A stretch of 8,978 bases of DNA from JBBDIO01 sp040880365. GTDB lineage: Bacteria > Chloroflexota > Anaerolineae > Caldilineales > Caldilineaceae. A program made the translations under genes and the position numbers. The notes beneath the pieces were generated by a model, which saw nothing but the letters and a program-made list of their open reading frames with translations, was not told the origin of the DNA and did no database searches. Each line of letters starts with the position of its first letter. Position 1 is the first letter of the stretch. Shown here in pieces: positions 1 through 7,421 of this stretch. The stretch covers positions 1-8,978 of the forward strand of contig JBBDIO010000013.1 of NCBI GenBank assembly GCA_040880365.1. The letters run 5' to 3'.

Positions 1-2276
1 AACGAGCTGGGCCGCGGGTCGAAGGCCGGACCAAATGTGTTGCGATATTGCTGCTGCATCAGCCCGGCAATGCCGGTGACGACCGGGGCCGCCATCGAAG
101 TGCCGCACTTGCCGCCATAGGTGTTGCCGTTGGCAGTATCGGGCGACATGATGCCGACCGAAGGCGCCGGATCAGAGTCGCGGCAGCCGGGGGCGACTAC
201 GTCGGGTTTGATGCGTCCGTCGTAGGTGGGGCCTTTGCTAGAGAAGTCGCTCTTGGCGCCCGTATCGGCATCGGTGGAACCTACGGAAATCGAGTTTTTG
301 GCCGTGGTGAAGACGCTGTAGAAGCCGACGATGTTGCCATATTGCGCACCCTGGCCGTTGTTGCCCGCCGCGTAGATTGCCAGATTGGGCGGGATGGTCG
401 CGCCGCCGCTCGTCGCATCGCCGCGTACCACCTGGTCGATGGTGGTGGCAGTGCCATCATAGTCGCCATACGATTGGACGTAGGAGTGGTTGTGGGCGAA
501 GACGTTGTGATTAATGACCGAATCGGCGAAGCGGTCGGTGAATCCGCTGCCGCTGCCGGGGTTGACCCCGGAAGCCTGGGTGACCAGGTGGGCGCGCGGG
601 GCATGGCCGCGTCGTTGGAATGCGCCCAACCCTTGGCCGGCGCTGATGGCGCCATTGCCCATGATGATGCCACTGACGTGGGTGGCATGGCCCGATACGC
701 TGCCCGAGGCATGTGCGCCCACGATGATGCGCCCGTCCATATCGCCGTGATCGACCAGCGGACGACCTTCGAAGATGCCCAGGGTTACGCCCTGGCCGCT
801 CATGCCCAGATAGGTGGCACTGCCGCCGGCGATGTTCACCGCGTGCACGTCGTCGGTTTGTACTACGGGGCGGGCATTCTCATTCAGTTCGTCGGGCGGC
901 ACCACCGGCACAATGTAGCGTACCAGTTGCGAAGCTGCCAGTGCCGCGAGCTTTTCGGCGTCGTTGGGCACATACCATTCGCTGGACGTTGCGCCCTGGC
1001 TATAGGCTTCGCCAAAGATGGGCTGGAGTACACCGATTGCCGCTTCCTGTGTGACATCGGCAAAGAAGATCACCAGCACATTTTCCAGTGTCTGCCCGGT
1101 CTCGCTATCGAGTGCCGGCGACACTTTATATTCGGGCTTGTAGAGGCCGGCAAAGCGCAGCAGGTCTTCCACCAGCGGATGCGCCAGATTGGCGTCGTGG
1201 CGAATGCGTGCGCTATAGGTGTTCTGGGTCAGATAGGAAAGCAGCTCGATACCCAGCTCGGCGAGCGTCTTTTGCTCTTCGGCGGTGGGCAGGCGATAGA
1301 ATTGCACCAGTGCATATTGGGCTTCGCCTGTCTGGAGCGCGTCGAGCAGATCCTGTTCGATGCCCGGTTCGGGCCGTAAGCCGCCGGTAGCCAGGGGGAT
1401 TTCCACATTTTTGCCTGCCAGGAGCCACAGCAGATTGGCGAACAATGCTTGTCCGGTTGCGGTCATCTGATCGGGCGCGCCGGCAAACCCCCACAGCGCA
1501 AAGCGACCTTGCAACAGCAGAATCGCGACTTCGGCGGCGCTCATTTCGGCGCACGCCAGGCGGCGGGTCTGGGGAACGCGGGCGTCCATTTGGGCAAAGA
1601 CAGTCGGTTGCCCCTGGTCATAGAGCGGATACGTAGCCTGATCCAGCGGCAGCGTGTTTTCGCCCTGGAAAAGGGGCGCGCCCGCGCCGGAATCGCACAG
1701 GTTCACCTGGGTGGCGGTGGCGAGATTGCCGAGGCCCAGCTCTGCGAGCAGGTCCGCATCTTGCAAGAAGCGCGCGCCACCCCGTCCCATCGCGATGACC
1801 GGGCGCTGGCTGGCGAGAATCTCCTGTTGCAAATCAGGCTCCAGAACCAGCGCGCCCTCCACTTCCAGATCGTCACCGAGGACGATGACGTCGTATGCGT
1901 CGAGGTTTTCGTCCTGGGCAATGCGCAGGCCCGCGCCGGACGTTTCGCCTTCGCCGCGGGTGACGGCAGGCACAAACAGGCCCGGCGTGGGTGGCGCGCT
2001 GGTGTCTTCACCCAGCTGACGCAGCGCGACCGCCGCGCCGTTCGCCTCGAGCAGGGTGCGCACGGCTTGTGCGTCGGGGGTATTGTTGTTGTAGATAAAC
2101 AGCACCTGGATCGCCTGGGGGGAATCAGTTTGGGCAATGCCCAGGGCGTTGCTTTGCGCATGCCCTGGCATGTGGGCGGGCGCGGCATAGGCCGGAACCG
2201 CCGTGAGCGGACTGATGATCTGGAGCAGAAGCGTAACCAGAATCAGCCAGGAAAGTGAGCGTCTGAGTCGGTACAT
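1..2276 (-). CDS. Secreted subtilisin-like (S8) serine protease precursor, 3' end beyond window
   Basis: 758 codons are visible from ATG at 2276-2274, and the C-terminus lies outside the window. The start is set by AGGAGG at 2286-2281, four bases upstream. Residues 1-31 form a Sec signal peptide: an RLRR n-region, a hydrophobic core and a likely A-Y-A cleavage site at 29-31, so the enzyme is exported. Residues ~55-290 look like a Rossmann/class I amidotransferase-like fold (I-Q-V-L-F-I-Y, then D-A-Y-D-V-I-V-L-G, then P-V-I-A-M-G), with no obvious catalytic Cys. Residues ~318-385 and ~395-470 resemble two I9-like pro-domains (Y-A-L-V-Q-F; Y-I-V-P-V). The S8 domain runs from ~485. It has His530 in GHATHVSG, oxyanion Asn639 in AAGNN and Ser727 in GTSMAAP. 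Glu503 (G-I-F-E-G) sits where the catalytic Asp is expected. Cys698 and Cys724 could pair. The gene is divergent from the K+ channel gene. The S8 family call is firm; substrate and activity are unknown. Confidence 0.92.
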   Translation of the reverse strand, partial: MYRLRRSLSWLILVTLLLQIISPLTAVPAYAAPAHMPGHAQSNALGIAQTDSPQAIQVLFIYNNNTPDAQAVRTLLEANGAAVALRQLGEDTSAPPTPGLFVPAVTRGEGETSGAGLRIAQDENLDAYDVIVLGDDLEVEGALVLEPDLQQEILASQRPVIAMGRGGARFLQDADLLAELGLGNLATATQVNLCDSGAGAPLFQGENTLPLDQATYPLYDQGQPTVFAQMDARVPQTRRLACAEMSAAEVAILLLQGRFALWGFAGAPDQMTATGQALFANLLWLLAGKNVEIPLATGGLRPEPGIEQDLLDALQTGEAQYALVQFYRLPTAEEQKTLAELGIELLSYLTQNTYSARIRHDANLAHPLVEDLLRFAGLYKPEYKVSPALDSETGQTLENVLVIFFADVTQEAAIGVLQPIFGEAYSQGATSSEWYVPNDAEKLAALAASQLVRYIVPVVPPDELNENARPVVQTDDVHAVNIAGGSATYLGMSGQGVTLGIFEGRPLVDHGDMDGRIIVGAHASGSVSGHATHVSGIIMGNGAISAGQGLGAFQRRGHAPRAHLVTQASGVNPGSGSGFTDRFADSVINHNVFAHNHSYVQSYGDYDGTATTIDQVVRGDATSGGATIPPNLAIYAAGNNGQGAQYGNIVGFYSVFTTAKNSISVGSTDADTGAKSDFSSKGPTYDGRIKPDVVAPGCRDSDPAPSVGIMSPDTANGNTYGGKCGTSMAAPVVTGIAGLMQQQYRNTFGPAFDPRPSS

Positions 2277-2414
2277 GTTTCCTCCTATAGAAGCAATCGG
2301 GAATGAAATAGAAATTCGGGCAACGGGATGTCTGTATTGCGGGGGATGGTCGGCTCCTGGAAGTAGTATGGCAGGGATTTCTGCGCGCCTCCGTGAAGCG
2401 GCTCACTGCCCAGG

Positions 2415-2435
2415 TGTGCGCTATTTCACAGCGCA
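2415..2435. promoter_or_regulatory. CRP-like dyad / small inverted repeat, possible operator
   Basis: TGTGC-N6-TCACA at 2415-2430 matches the CRP-family consensus TGTGA-N6-TCACA at nine of ten positions. Overlapping it is a second dyad, TGCGCT-N7-AGCGCA (2417-2422 / 2430-2435). It lies about 55 bases upstream of the -35 of the channel promoter and could serve either divergent gene. A short dyad like this can occur by chance and no regulator gene is in the window. Confidence 0.3.
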
Positions 2436-2484
2436 GAGGGTATGCACGAGGATACAGACAGCAAGGTAGAGCTGCCCAGGGGTT

Positions 2485-2514
2485 TTGACCAGAGCGCGTG
2501 CCCTGTGCTAGAGT
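2485..2514 (+). promoter_or_regulatory. Predicted sigma70-type promoter for the K+ channel-sucA-sucB operon
   Basis: TTGACC (2485-2490) is followed after 18 bases by TAGAGT (2509-2514), which is preceded by TG one base upstream, an extended -10. Transcription would start near 2521, about 70 bases before the ATG at 2591. This placement argues against the GTG at 2498 as the start of the channel gene, since that codon lies inside the promoter. Confidence 0.55.
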
Positions 2515-2590
2515 CGCAATCAGAGATGAAAACCTGTGCACGAAAACCCGTATCTACCAGTCGTTATCAGAGGTCTGTAAAGCGATTTTT

Positions 2591-4294
2591 ATGAAGGTCT
2601 TGATTCCGCAGCTCTATCATTTATTGCGTGACCGCCCCTCGCGTTTGCAACTGTATAGTCTCTTGCGTTTTCTGGTGATTCTGGCGCTGTTGGTGGCAAG
2701 CTACAGCGTGCTGTTTCATGTGATTATGGAGTGGGAAGGCCAAACCGAGCACAGCTGGCTCACGGGCGTCTACTGGACGTTGACGGTCATGTCTACGCTG
2801 GGCTTTGGCGATATCACATTCACATCGGATATCGGGCGCGTCTTTTCATCGGTGGTGCTGCTCAGCGGCATCATTTTCTTGCTGGTTTTGCTGCCCTTCA
2901 CCTTTATCGAATTTTTCTATGCGCCCTGGCTCAGAGCGCAGGCATCGGCGCGTGCGCCGGGGCAATTGCCCGAAAAAACTGCCGGCCATGTGATCCTGAC
3001 CAACCTGGACGAGGTAACCGCGCCGTTGATCGAGCGGCTGATTAAGTTTCAATATCCCTATGTGATCCTTGTCCCGGATCTGACCGAGGCGTTGCGTCTG
3101 GACAATCTGGGCTATCATGTCATGCGCGCCGAGTTGGATAATCCCGAAAGCTATCGCGCGGCGCGGGTGGAAAACGCGCTGTTGGTGGCGACGACGGTGA
3201 ATGATCGGTTGAATACCAATATCGCGTTTACGGTGCGCGAGGCGTGTTCCAAAGTGCCGATTGTCGCAACGGCGAATGTCGAAGCGTCGGTCGATATTTT
3301 GCAATTGGCCGGGTGTGATGTGGTTTTGCAATTGGGGAAAATGATGGGCGATGCCTTGGCGCGGCGCGTGGTGGGCACGGATCGGTTGGCACATGTGATC
3401 GGTGTCTTCGATGAATTGCAGATTGCCGAGGCGTTGGCCCAGGAAACTGATATTGTGGGTAAGACGCTGGTCGAAAGCGGCCTGCGCCAACGGGTCGGGC
3501 TAACTGTGTTGGGGGTGTGGGTGCGGGGCCAATTTCAGTTGGCCTATCCCGAATTACGCATTGAAAACGGGATGGTGCTGGTATTGGCGGGCGATGAAGC
3601 GGCGATTGATCGGTATAACGCCATGTATGAAGGCGTGGTGCCAAGCTGTGCGCCGGTTGTCATCATTGGCGGCGGACGGGTCGGGCGTGCCATTGGCGAG
3701 GGGTTGGCCGCACGCCAGATTGATTATCGTATTGTGGAAACCTTGCCCGAACGGGTGCGTGATCCTGCAAAATATATTCTGGGCGATGCCGCCAATCTGG
3801 AAATTTTGGAAGAAGCCGGAATTCGCAAAACATCGACTGTGTTGATCACCACTCACGACGACGATACGAATATCTATCTCACCATTTATTGTCGCAAGCT
3901 GCGCCCGGATATGCAGATCATCAGCCGCGCCAAGCTGGAACGCAACGTCACCACGCTGCATCGGGCGGGTGCCGACATTGTCATGTCCTATGCGTCGACG
4001 GGCGCAAATGCCATGATCAACGTTTTGAATCGCACCAATATTCTCATGGTTGCCGAGGGGTTGGATATTTTTGAAGTCAAGACGCCCCATTCGTTGGTGG
4101 GGAAGAATCTGATTGACGCCGATATTCGTCGCACAAGCGGCTGTACGGTCGTGGCGATTAGCCGCAAGGGCGAAACAATCGTCAACCCCGATCCCCGATT
4201 GCCCTTGTTGCGCGAGGATGAACTGATTCTGATTGGATCTGTGGATGCGGAAAATCGTTTCCTGGATCTTTACGCAAAAGAAATTGAGGCATGA
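2591..4294 (+). CDS. Two-TM potassium channel subunit with tandem RCK (TrkA-N/TrkA-C) domains
   Basis: 567 residues from ATG 2591. The upstream in-frame GTG at 2498 lies inside the promoter and is disfavoured; the ribosome binding site at 2591 is weak. The protein should form a ligand-gated K+ channel in the cytoplasmic membrane. TM1 is ~25-46, the pore helix ~56-68, the selectivity filter T-L-G-F-G-D is 69-74, and TM2 is ~82-108 with a possible hinge Gly93. RCK1 covers ~131-345 (N then C subdomain) and RCK2 ~355-567. RCK2 keeps the Rossmann signature G-G-G-R-V-G (360-365) and an acidic Glu383 at the end of the second strand, typical of NAD(H)/ADP-type binding. RCK1 has T-N-L-D-E-V where the glycine motif should be, so it probably lacks the classic nucleotide site. 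Two RCK domains per chain recall GsuK-like channels. Its stop is four bases before sucA, so the two genes are very likely co-transcribed. The ligand is not determined. Confidence 0.92.
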   Translation: MKVLIPQLYHLLRDRPSRLQLYSLLRFLVILALLVASYSVLFHVIMEWEGQTEHSWLTGVYWTLTVMSTLGFGDITFTSDIGRVFSSVVLLSGIIFLLVLLPFTFIEFFYAPWLRAQASARAPGQLPEKTAGHVILTNLDEVTAPLIERLIKFQYPYVILVPDLTEALRLDNLGYHVMRAELDNPESYRAARVENALLVATTVNDRLNTNIAFTVREACSKVPIVATANVEASVDILQLAGCDVVLQLGKMMGDALARRVVGTDRLAHVIGVFDELQIAEALAQETDIVGKTLVESGLRQRVGLTVLGVWVRGQFQLAYPELRIENGMVLVLAGDEAAIDRYNAMYEGVVPSCAPVVIIGGGRVGRAIGEGLAARQIDYRIVETLPERVRDPAKYILGDAANLEILEEAGIRKTSTVLITTHDDDTNIYLTIYCRKLRPDMQIISRAKLERNVTTLHRAGADIVMSYASTGANAMINVLNRTNILMVAEGLDIFEVKTPHSLVGKNLIDADIRRTSGCTVVAISRKGETIVNPDPRLPLLREDELILIGSVDAENRFLDLYAKEIEA

Positions 4295-4298
4295 ACCC

Positions 4299-7200
4299 AT
4301 GAATTTACGCGATTTCTATGGTCCAAATGCCGGCTATATCTGGTCGCTGTATGAGCGTTTCCTGGCGGATCCCCAGTCGGTGGATGCGAGTGTGCGCACG
4401 TTTTTTGCCGAGTTGGACCCGGCAGAGCTGGAACAGAATGGGCGCGGAGGGCTGCAAACCGCGCCGCCGTCTGTGCCGTCCTCTGTGCCGNNNNNNNNNN
4501 NNNNNNNNNNNNNNNNNNNNNNNNNNNNNNNNNNNNNNNNNNNNNNNNNNNNNNNNNNNNNNNNNNNNNNNNNNNNNNNNNNNNNNNNNNTCTGTGCCGT
4601 CCTCTGTGCCGGGCGCGCGGCCCATGTTCCTGGATTCTCAATTTCAGCGCAATGGTGCCGAGGCGGATGCTGTGCAGGTGGTAGAAGCGCCGTTGCACAA
4701 GCTGGTAAATGTGGTGAACCTGGCGAATGCGATCCGCGAATATGGACATTTGGCGGCGCAACTGGATCCGCTGGGCAGTGAGCCGCCCGGCGATCCGGCG
4801 CTGGACCTGGATGCCTATGACCTTTCCGAGGCCGATTTGCGCGCGCTGCCGCCCGATCCGGTCTGCGGGCCTTTGATGGAAGCGTGTGATTCGGCCTGGG
4901 ATGCAATCGTCGAGCTGCGCCGGGTCTATCAGGGTTCGACGGGGTTCGATTTTGATCATTTGCGCAACCCGGATGAGCGCGAATGGCTGCGTGAAATGGT
5001 GGAAACCGAAGCGTTTCGCCCGCCCCACGATCCCATCAACGCGGTGGGGCTTTTGCAGCGGCTCACCCAGGTCGAGGGCTTCGAGCTTTTCCTGCAGCGC
5101 ACGTTTCCCGGCAAGACCCGCTTTTCCATTGAAGGGCTGGATATGATGGTGCCCATGCTGGATGAGATCATAGGGGAAGCCGCCGAGGTCGATACGCGCG
5201 CCGTGATTATGGGGATGGCGCACCGCGGGCGGCTCAACGTGTTGGCGCATGTGCTGAACAAGCCCTATGATCTCATGTTGGCGGAATTCAAAGACCCGGT
5301 GAATATTCGCAATGTGGCCGCGGCCAACGATGTGGGCTGGACCGGGGATGTCAAGTATCATGCGGGCGCGCGCTGGTCGATTGAGACGGATGATATGCTC
5401 GACGTGGTTGTAAACATTGCGCCGAATCCCAGCCATCTGGAACATGTGAACCCGGTGGTGGAGGGCATGGCGCGGGCGGCAGGCACCACCGACGACGCAC
5501 CGGGACCGCCGCAGTTCGATGAGAATCGGTCGCTGCCTATCATCATTCATGGCGACGCGGCGTTTTCGGGCCAGGGGATTGTGGCCGAAACCCTCAATTT
5601 CTCGCGCATTCCCGGCTATACGACAGGCGGCTCGATCCACATTATTGCCAATAACCAACTGGGCTTCACCACTGGACCCCAGGAAGGTCGCAGCACGCTC
5701 TATGCCAGCGATTTGGCCAAAGGCTTCAAAATTCCGATTGTGCATGTGAATGCAGATGATCCCGTGGCCTGTATCGAGGCGGCGCGCCTGGCTGTTGCCT
5801 ATCGCAACCAGTTCCAGCGCGATTTCCTCATCGATCTGGTTGGCTATCGGCGCTATGGTCACAACGAGGGCGATGAGCCACGCTTTACCCAGCCGCGTCT
5901 CTATGCCAGGATCGAGGAACACCCCAGCGTGCGCGTGCAGTGGGGGCAACTGCTGGAATCCGAAGGCGCGATTGAAGACGGGGAGATGGAAACCCAGCTT
6001 CAGACGCAATTGCAACATTTGCAGAAAACGCTGGACGAGCTGGACGTGGATGCGGTGGAGATTGCCCCGCAACTGGAAAAACCGCCGGCCGGCGCGGCAA
6101 GCCAGGCGAAGACAGGCGTAGCGCTGGAAAAGCTGACCGAGTTGCTGGATAGCCTGTTGACCTTGCCCGAAGACTTTACGTTCAATAGCAAGCTGGAACG
6201 CATGATGCGGCGGCGGCGCGAAGCAGGTAATGCGCCCGACGAGGCCTTGATCGATTGGGCGACTGCCGAGACGCTGGCGTTTGGCGCGATTCTGGCCGAA
6301 GGCACACCCATCCGCCTGACGGGCCAGGACTCGATTCGGGGCACGTTTAGCCAGCGGCACAGTGTGTTGTATGATGTGGAAACGGGCGCGCCCTGGGTGC
6401 CGCTGCATCACAGCGCAGATGTCCGGGCCGCCTTTGAAGTGCGCAACAGTCCTCTGAGCGAAAATGCCGCGATTGGCTTTGAATATGGATATAACATCCA
6501 GTCGCCCACCACTTTTGTGTTGTGGGAGGCCCAATATGGGGACTTTATCAACAGCGGGCAAAGTGTGATTGATGAATTTGTGGTTTCGGGGCGGGCCAAG
6601 TGGGGACAAACGCCCTCGCTGGCGCTGTTGTTGCCCCACGGCTACGAAGGCCAGGGTCCCGACCATTCGACCGGACGGTTGGAGCGCTTTTTGCAGTTGG
6701 CCGCCGAAACGAATCTGCGCATTGCCAACTGCACATCGGCTGCCCAGTATTTTCACCTGTTGCGACGCCAGGCTGCCGTCCTGACCACGGACCCGCTGCC
6801 CCTGGTTGTGATGACGCCCAAGAGTCTGCTGCGCCAGCCGCTGGCCTTTTCTCGCCTGCGCGATCTGGCCGAAGGCCGCTGGGAGCCGGTGCTGGACGAC
6901 CCCGGAGACGCGGCGGCAGAGCAACCCGAGACGATTACGCGCGTGGTGTTGTGCAGCGGCAAGATATTTGTGGATCTGGTGAGCGATGATCTGCGCGGCG
7001 AGCATCCCGAAACGGCCATCGTCCGCGTCGAACAGCTCTATCCGTTCCCCGGTGAAGGTGTGAAGACGATTTTGGCCCGGTATGGTAAGGCAAAGCAAAT
7101 TGTGTGGGCACAGGAAGAACCGATGAACGCGGGGGCATGGTCGTTTGTCGCGCCGCTTTTGCGTGAGCAACTGCGCCGGGGACAGAAACTGACCTATGTG

Positions 7201-7302
7201 GGTCGCCCGCGCTGGGCCAGCCCCGCCGAAGGCTTTTCGGCCTGGCACCAGGCCAAACAGGCTGCGCTTGTCCAGGCGGCCTATGGCAAGACACCCGAAT
7301 AA
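4299..7302 (+). CDS. sucA: 2-oxoglutarate dehydrogenase E1 component (thiamine diphosphate dependent), interrupted by an assembly gap
   Basis: E1 decarboxylates 2-oxoglutarate on ThDP and succinylates the lipoyl group of E2 (TCA cycle, cytoplasm). Start ATG 4299 has GAGG at 4286-4289, nine bases upstream; the ATG at 4291 reads only M-N-P-stop. There are 64 codons before the N gap and 903 after it, close to the ~930 of E. coli SucA. The N-terminal E1 motif F-Y-G-P-N-A-G-Y-I-W-S-L-Y is at residues 6-18. After the gap come M-A-H-R-G-R-L-N (~5215-5238), P-S-H-L-E (~5428), the ThDP/Mg motif G-D-A-A-F-S-G-Q-G (from 5551) with N-N-Q-L-G-F-T-T, G-H-N-E-G-D-E-P (5857-5880), G-Q-D-S-I-R-G-T-F, and the C-terminal Q-E-E-P-M-N-A-G-A-W. 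No E2-like domain is fused, unlike actinobacterial Kgd. The frame before the gap differs from that after it by one base, because 100 is not divisible by three; this is a placeholder effect, not evidence of a pseudogene. Confidence 0.95.
4470..4611 (+). repeat. Tandem repeat (SVPS codons) flanking the assembly gap
   Basis: The 21 bases before the gap (4470-4490) and the 21 after it (4591-4611) are identical. Each is one 12-bp unit TCTGTGCCGTCC plus a partial TCTGTGCCG, encoding S-V-P-S-S-V-P. This is a low-complexity Ser/Val/Pro linker between the E1 N-terminal domain and the catalytic core. Such repeats commonly stop short-read assembly. Confidence 0.85.
4491..4590. other. Assembly gap, 100 N
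   Basis: Exactly 100 N, which suggests a placeholder of unknown true length. Keeping sucA open requires a true insert whose length is a multiple of three. It could even be negative, if the two flanking 21-bp copies are the same copy. Confidence 0.97.
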
Positions 7303-7326
7303 ATAGCCCAGAATAAAGTCCAGCAT

Positions 7327-7355
7327 CGAGAATGGCACACCCGAGAATTGCACAC
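7327..7355 (+). repeat. Short tandem repeat in the sucA-sucB spacer
   Basis: CGAGAATGGCACAC (7327-7340) recurs as CGAGAATTGCACAC (7342-7355), with one mismatch and a 15-base period. No function is evident. It directly abuts the hairpin at 7353. Confidence 0.6.
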
Positions 7356-7375
7356 GGCGGCCGCTGGTCGCCGTG
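7353..7375 (+). promoter_or_regulatory. Strong intercistronic hairpin between sucA and sucB
   Basis: CACGGCGGCC (7353-7362) pairs with GGTCGCCGTG (7366-7375), ten pairs including one G-U, around a GCT loop. No U-tract follows, so it is unlikely to be a simple intrinsic terminator. It could stabilise or process the sucAB transcript, or tune the E1:E2 ratio. Structure is seen; role is inference. Confidence 0.45.
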
Positions 7376-7421
7376 ACACCTGGTAGGCAAAACGCAAGCG
7401 CAAAAGGCAGGGGGAGAGACA

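Larger units (their letters stand above)
2277..2590. other. Divergent intergenic region between protease and K+ channel genes
   Basis: These 314 bases separate two divergent starts. They hold the protease ribosome binding site (2281-2286), a CRP-like dyad (2415-2435) and a plus-strand promoter (2485-2514). I found no convincing -35/-10 pair for the minus-strand protease gene and no small ORF with a ribosome binding site. Confidence 0.8.

Noticed and set aside
48..2258. Plus-strand open frames (48-1379 and 1449-2258) over the protease region
   Set aside because: They are codon-aligned antisense to the S8 protease, which has a signal peptide, ribosome binding site and active-site motifs on the minus strand.
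1..2276. Sedolisin (S53) identity for the protease because of the Glu
   Set aside because: In S53 the Glu replaces the His and the Ser lies in an S-G-T-S-x-x-x-P context. Here a classic S8 His box and an N in A-A-G-N-N are present, so S8 is the better fit.
2498..2590. GTG at 2498 as an upstream start of the K+ channel
   Set aside because: It lies between the -35 and -10 of the predicted promoter, and the added residues show no family similarity. ATG 2591 starts directly before the first membrane segment.
4318..4490. Reading sucA from 4318 in the post-gap frame
   Set aside because: That frame gives an unrelated peptide before the gap. The frame from ATG 4299 gives the conserved E1 N-terminal motif, so the mismatch comes from the 100-N placeholder.
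7353..7375. Intrinsic terminator between sucA and sucB
   Set aside because: The hairpin is strong, but the following bases (ACACCTGG) have no U-tract and sucB follows in the same direction.
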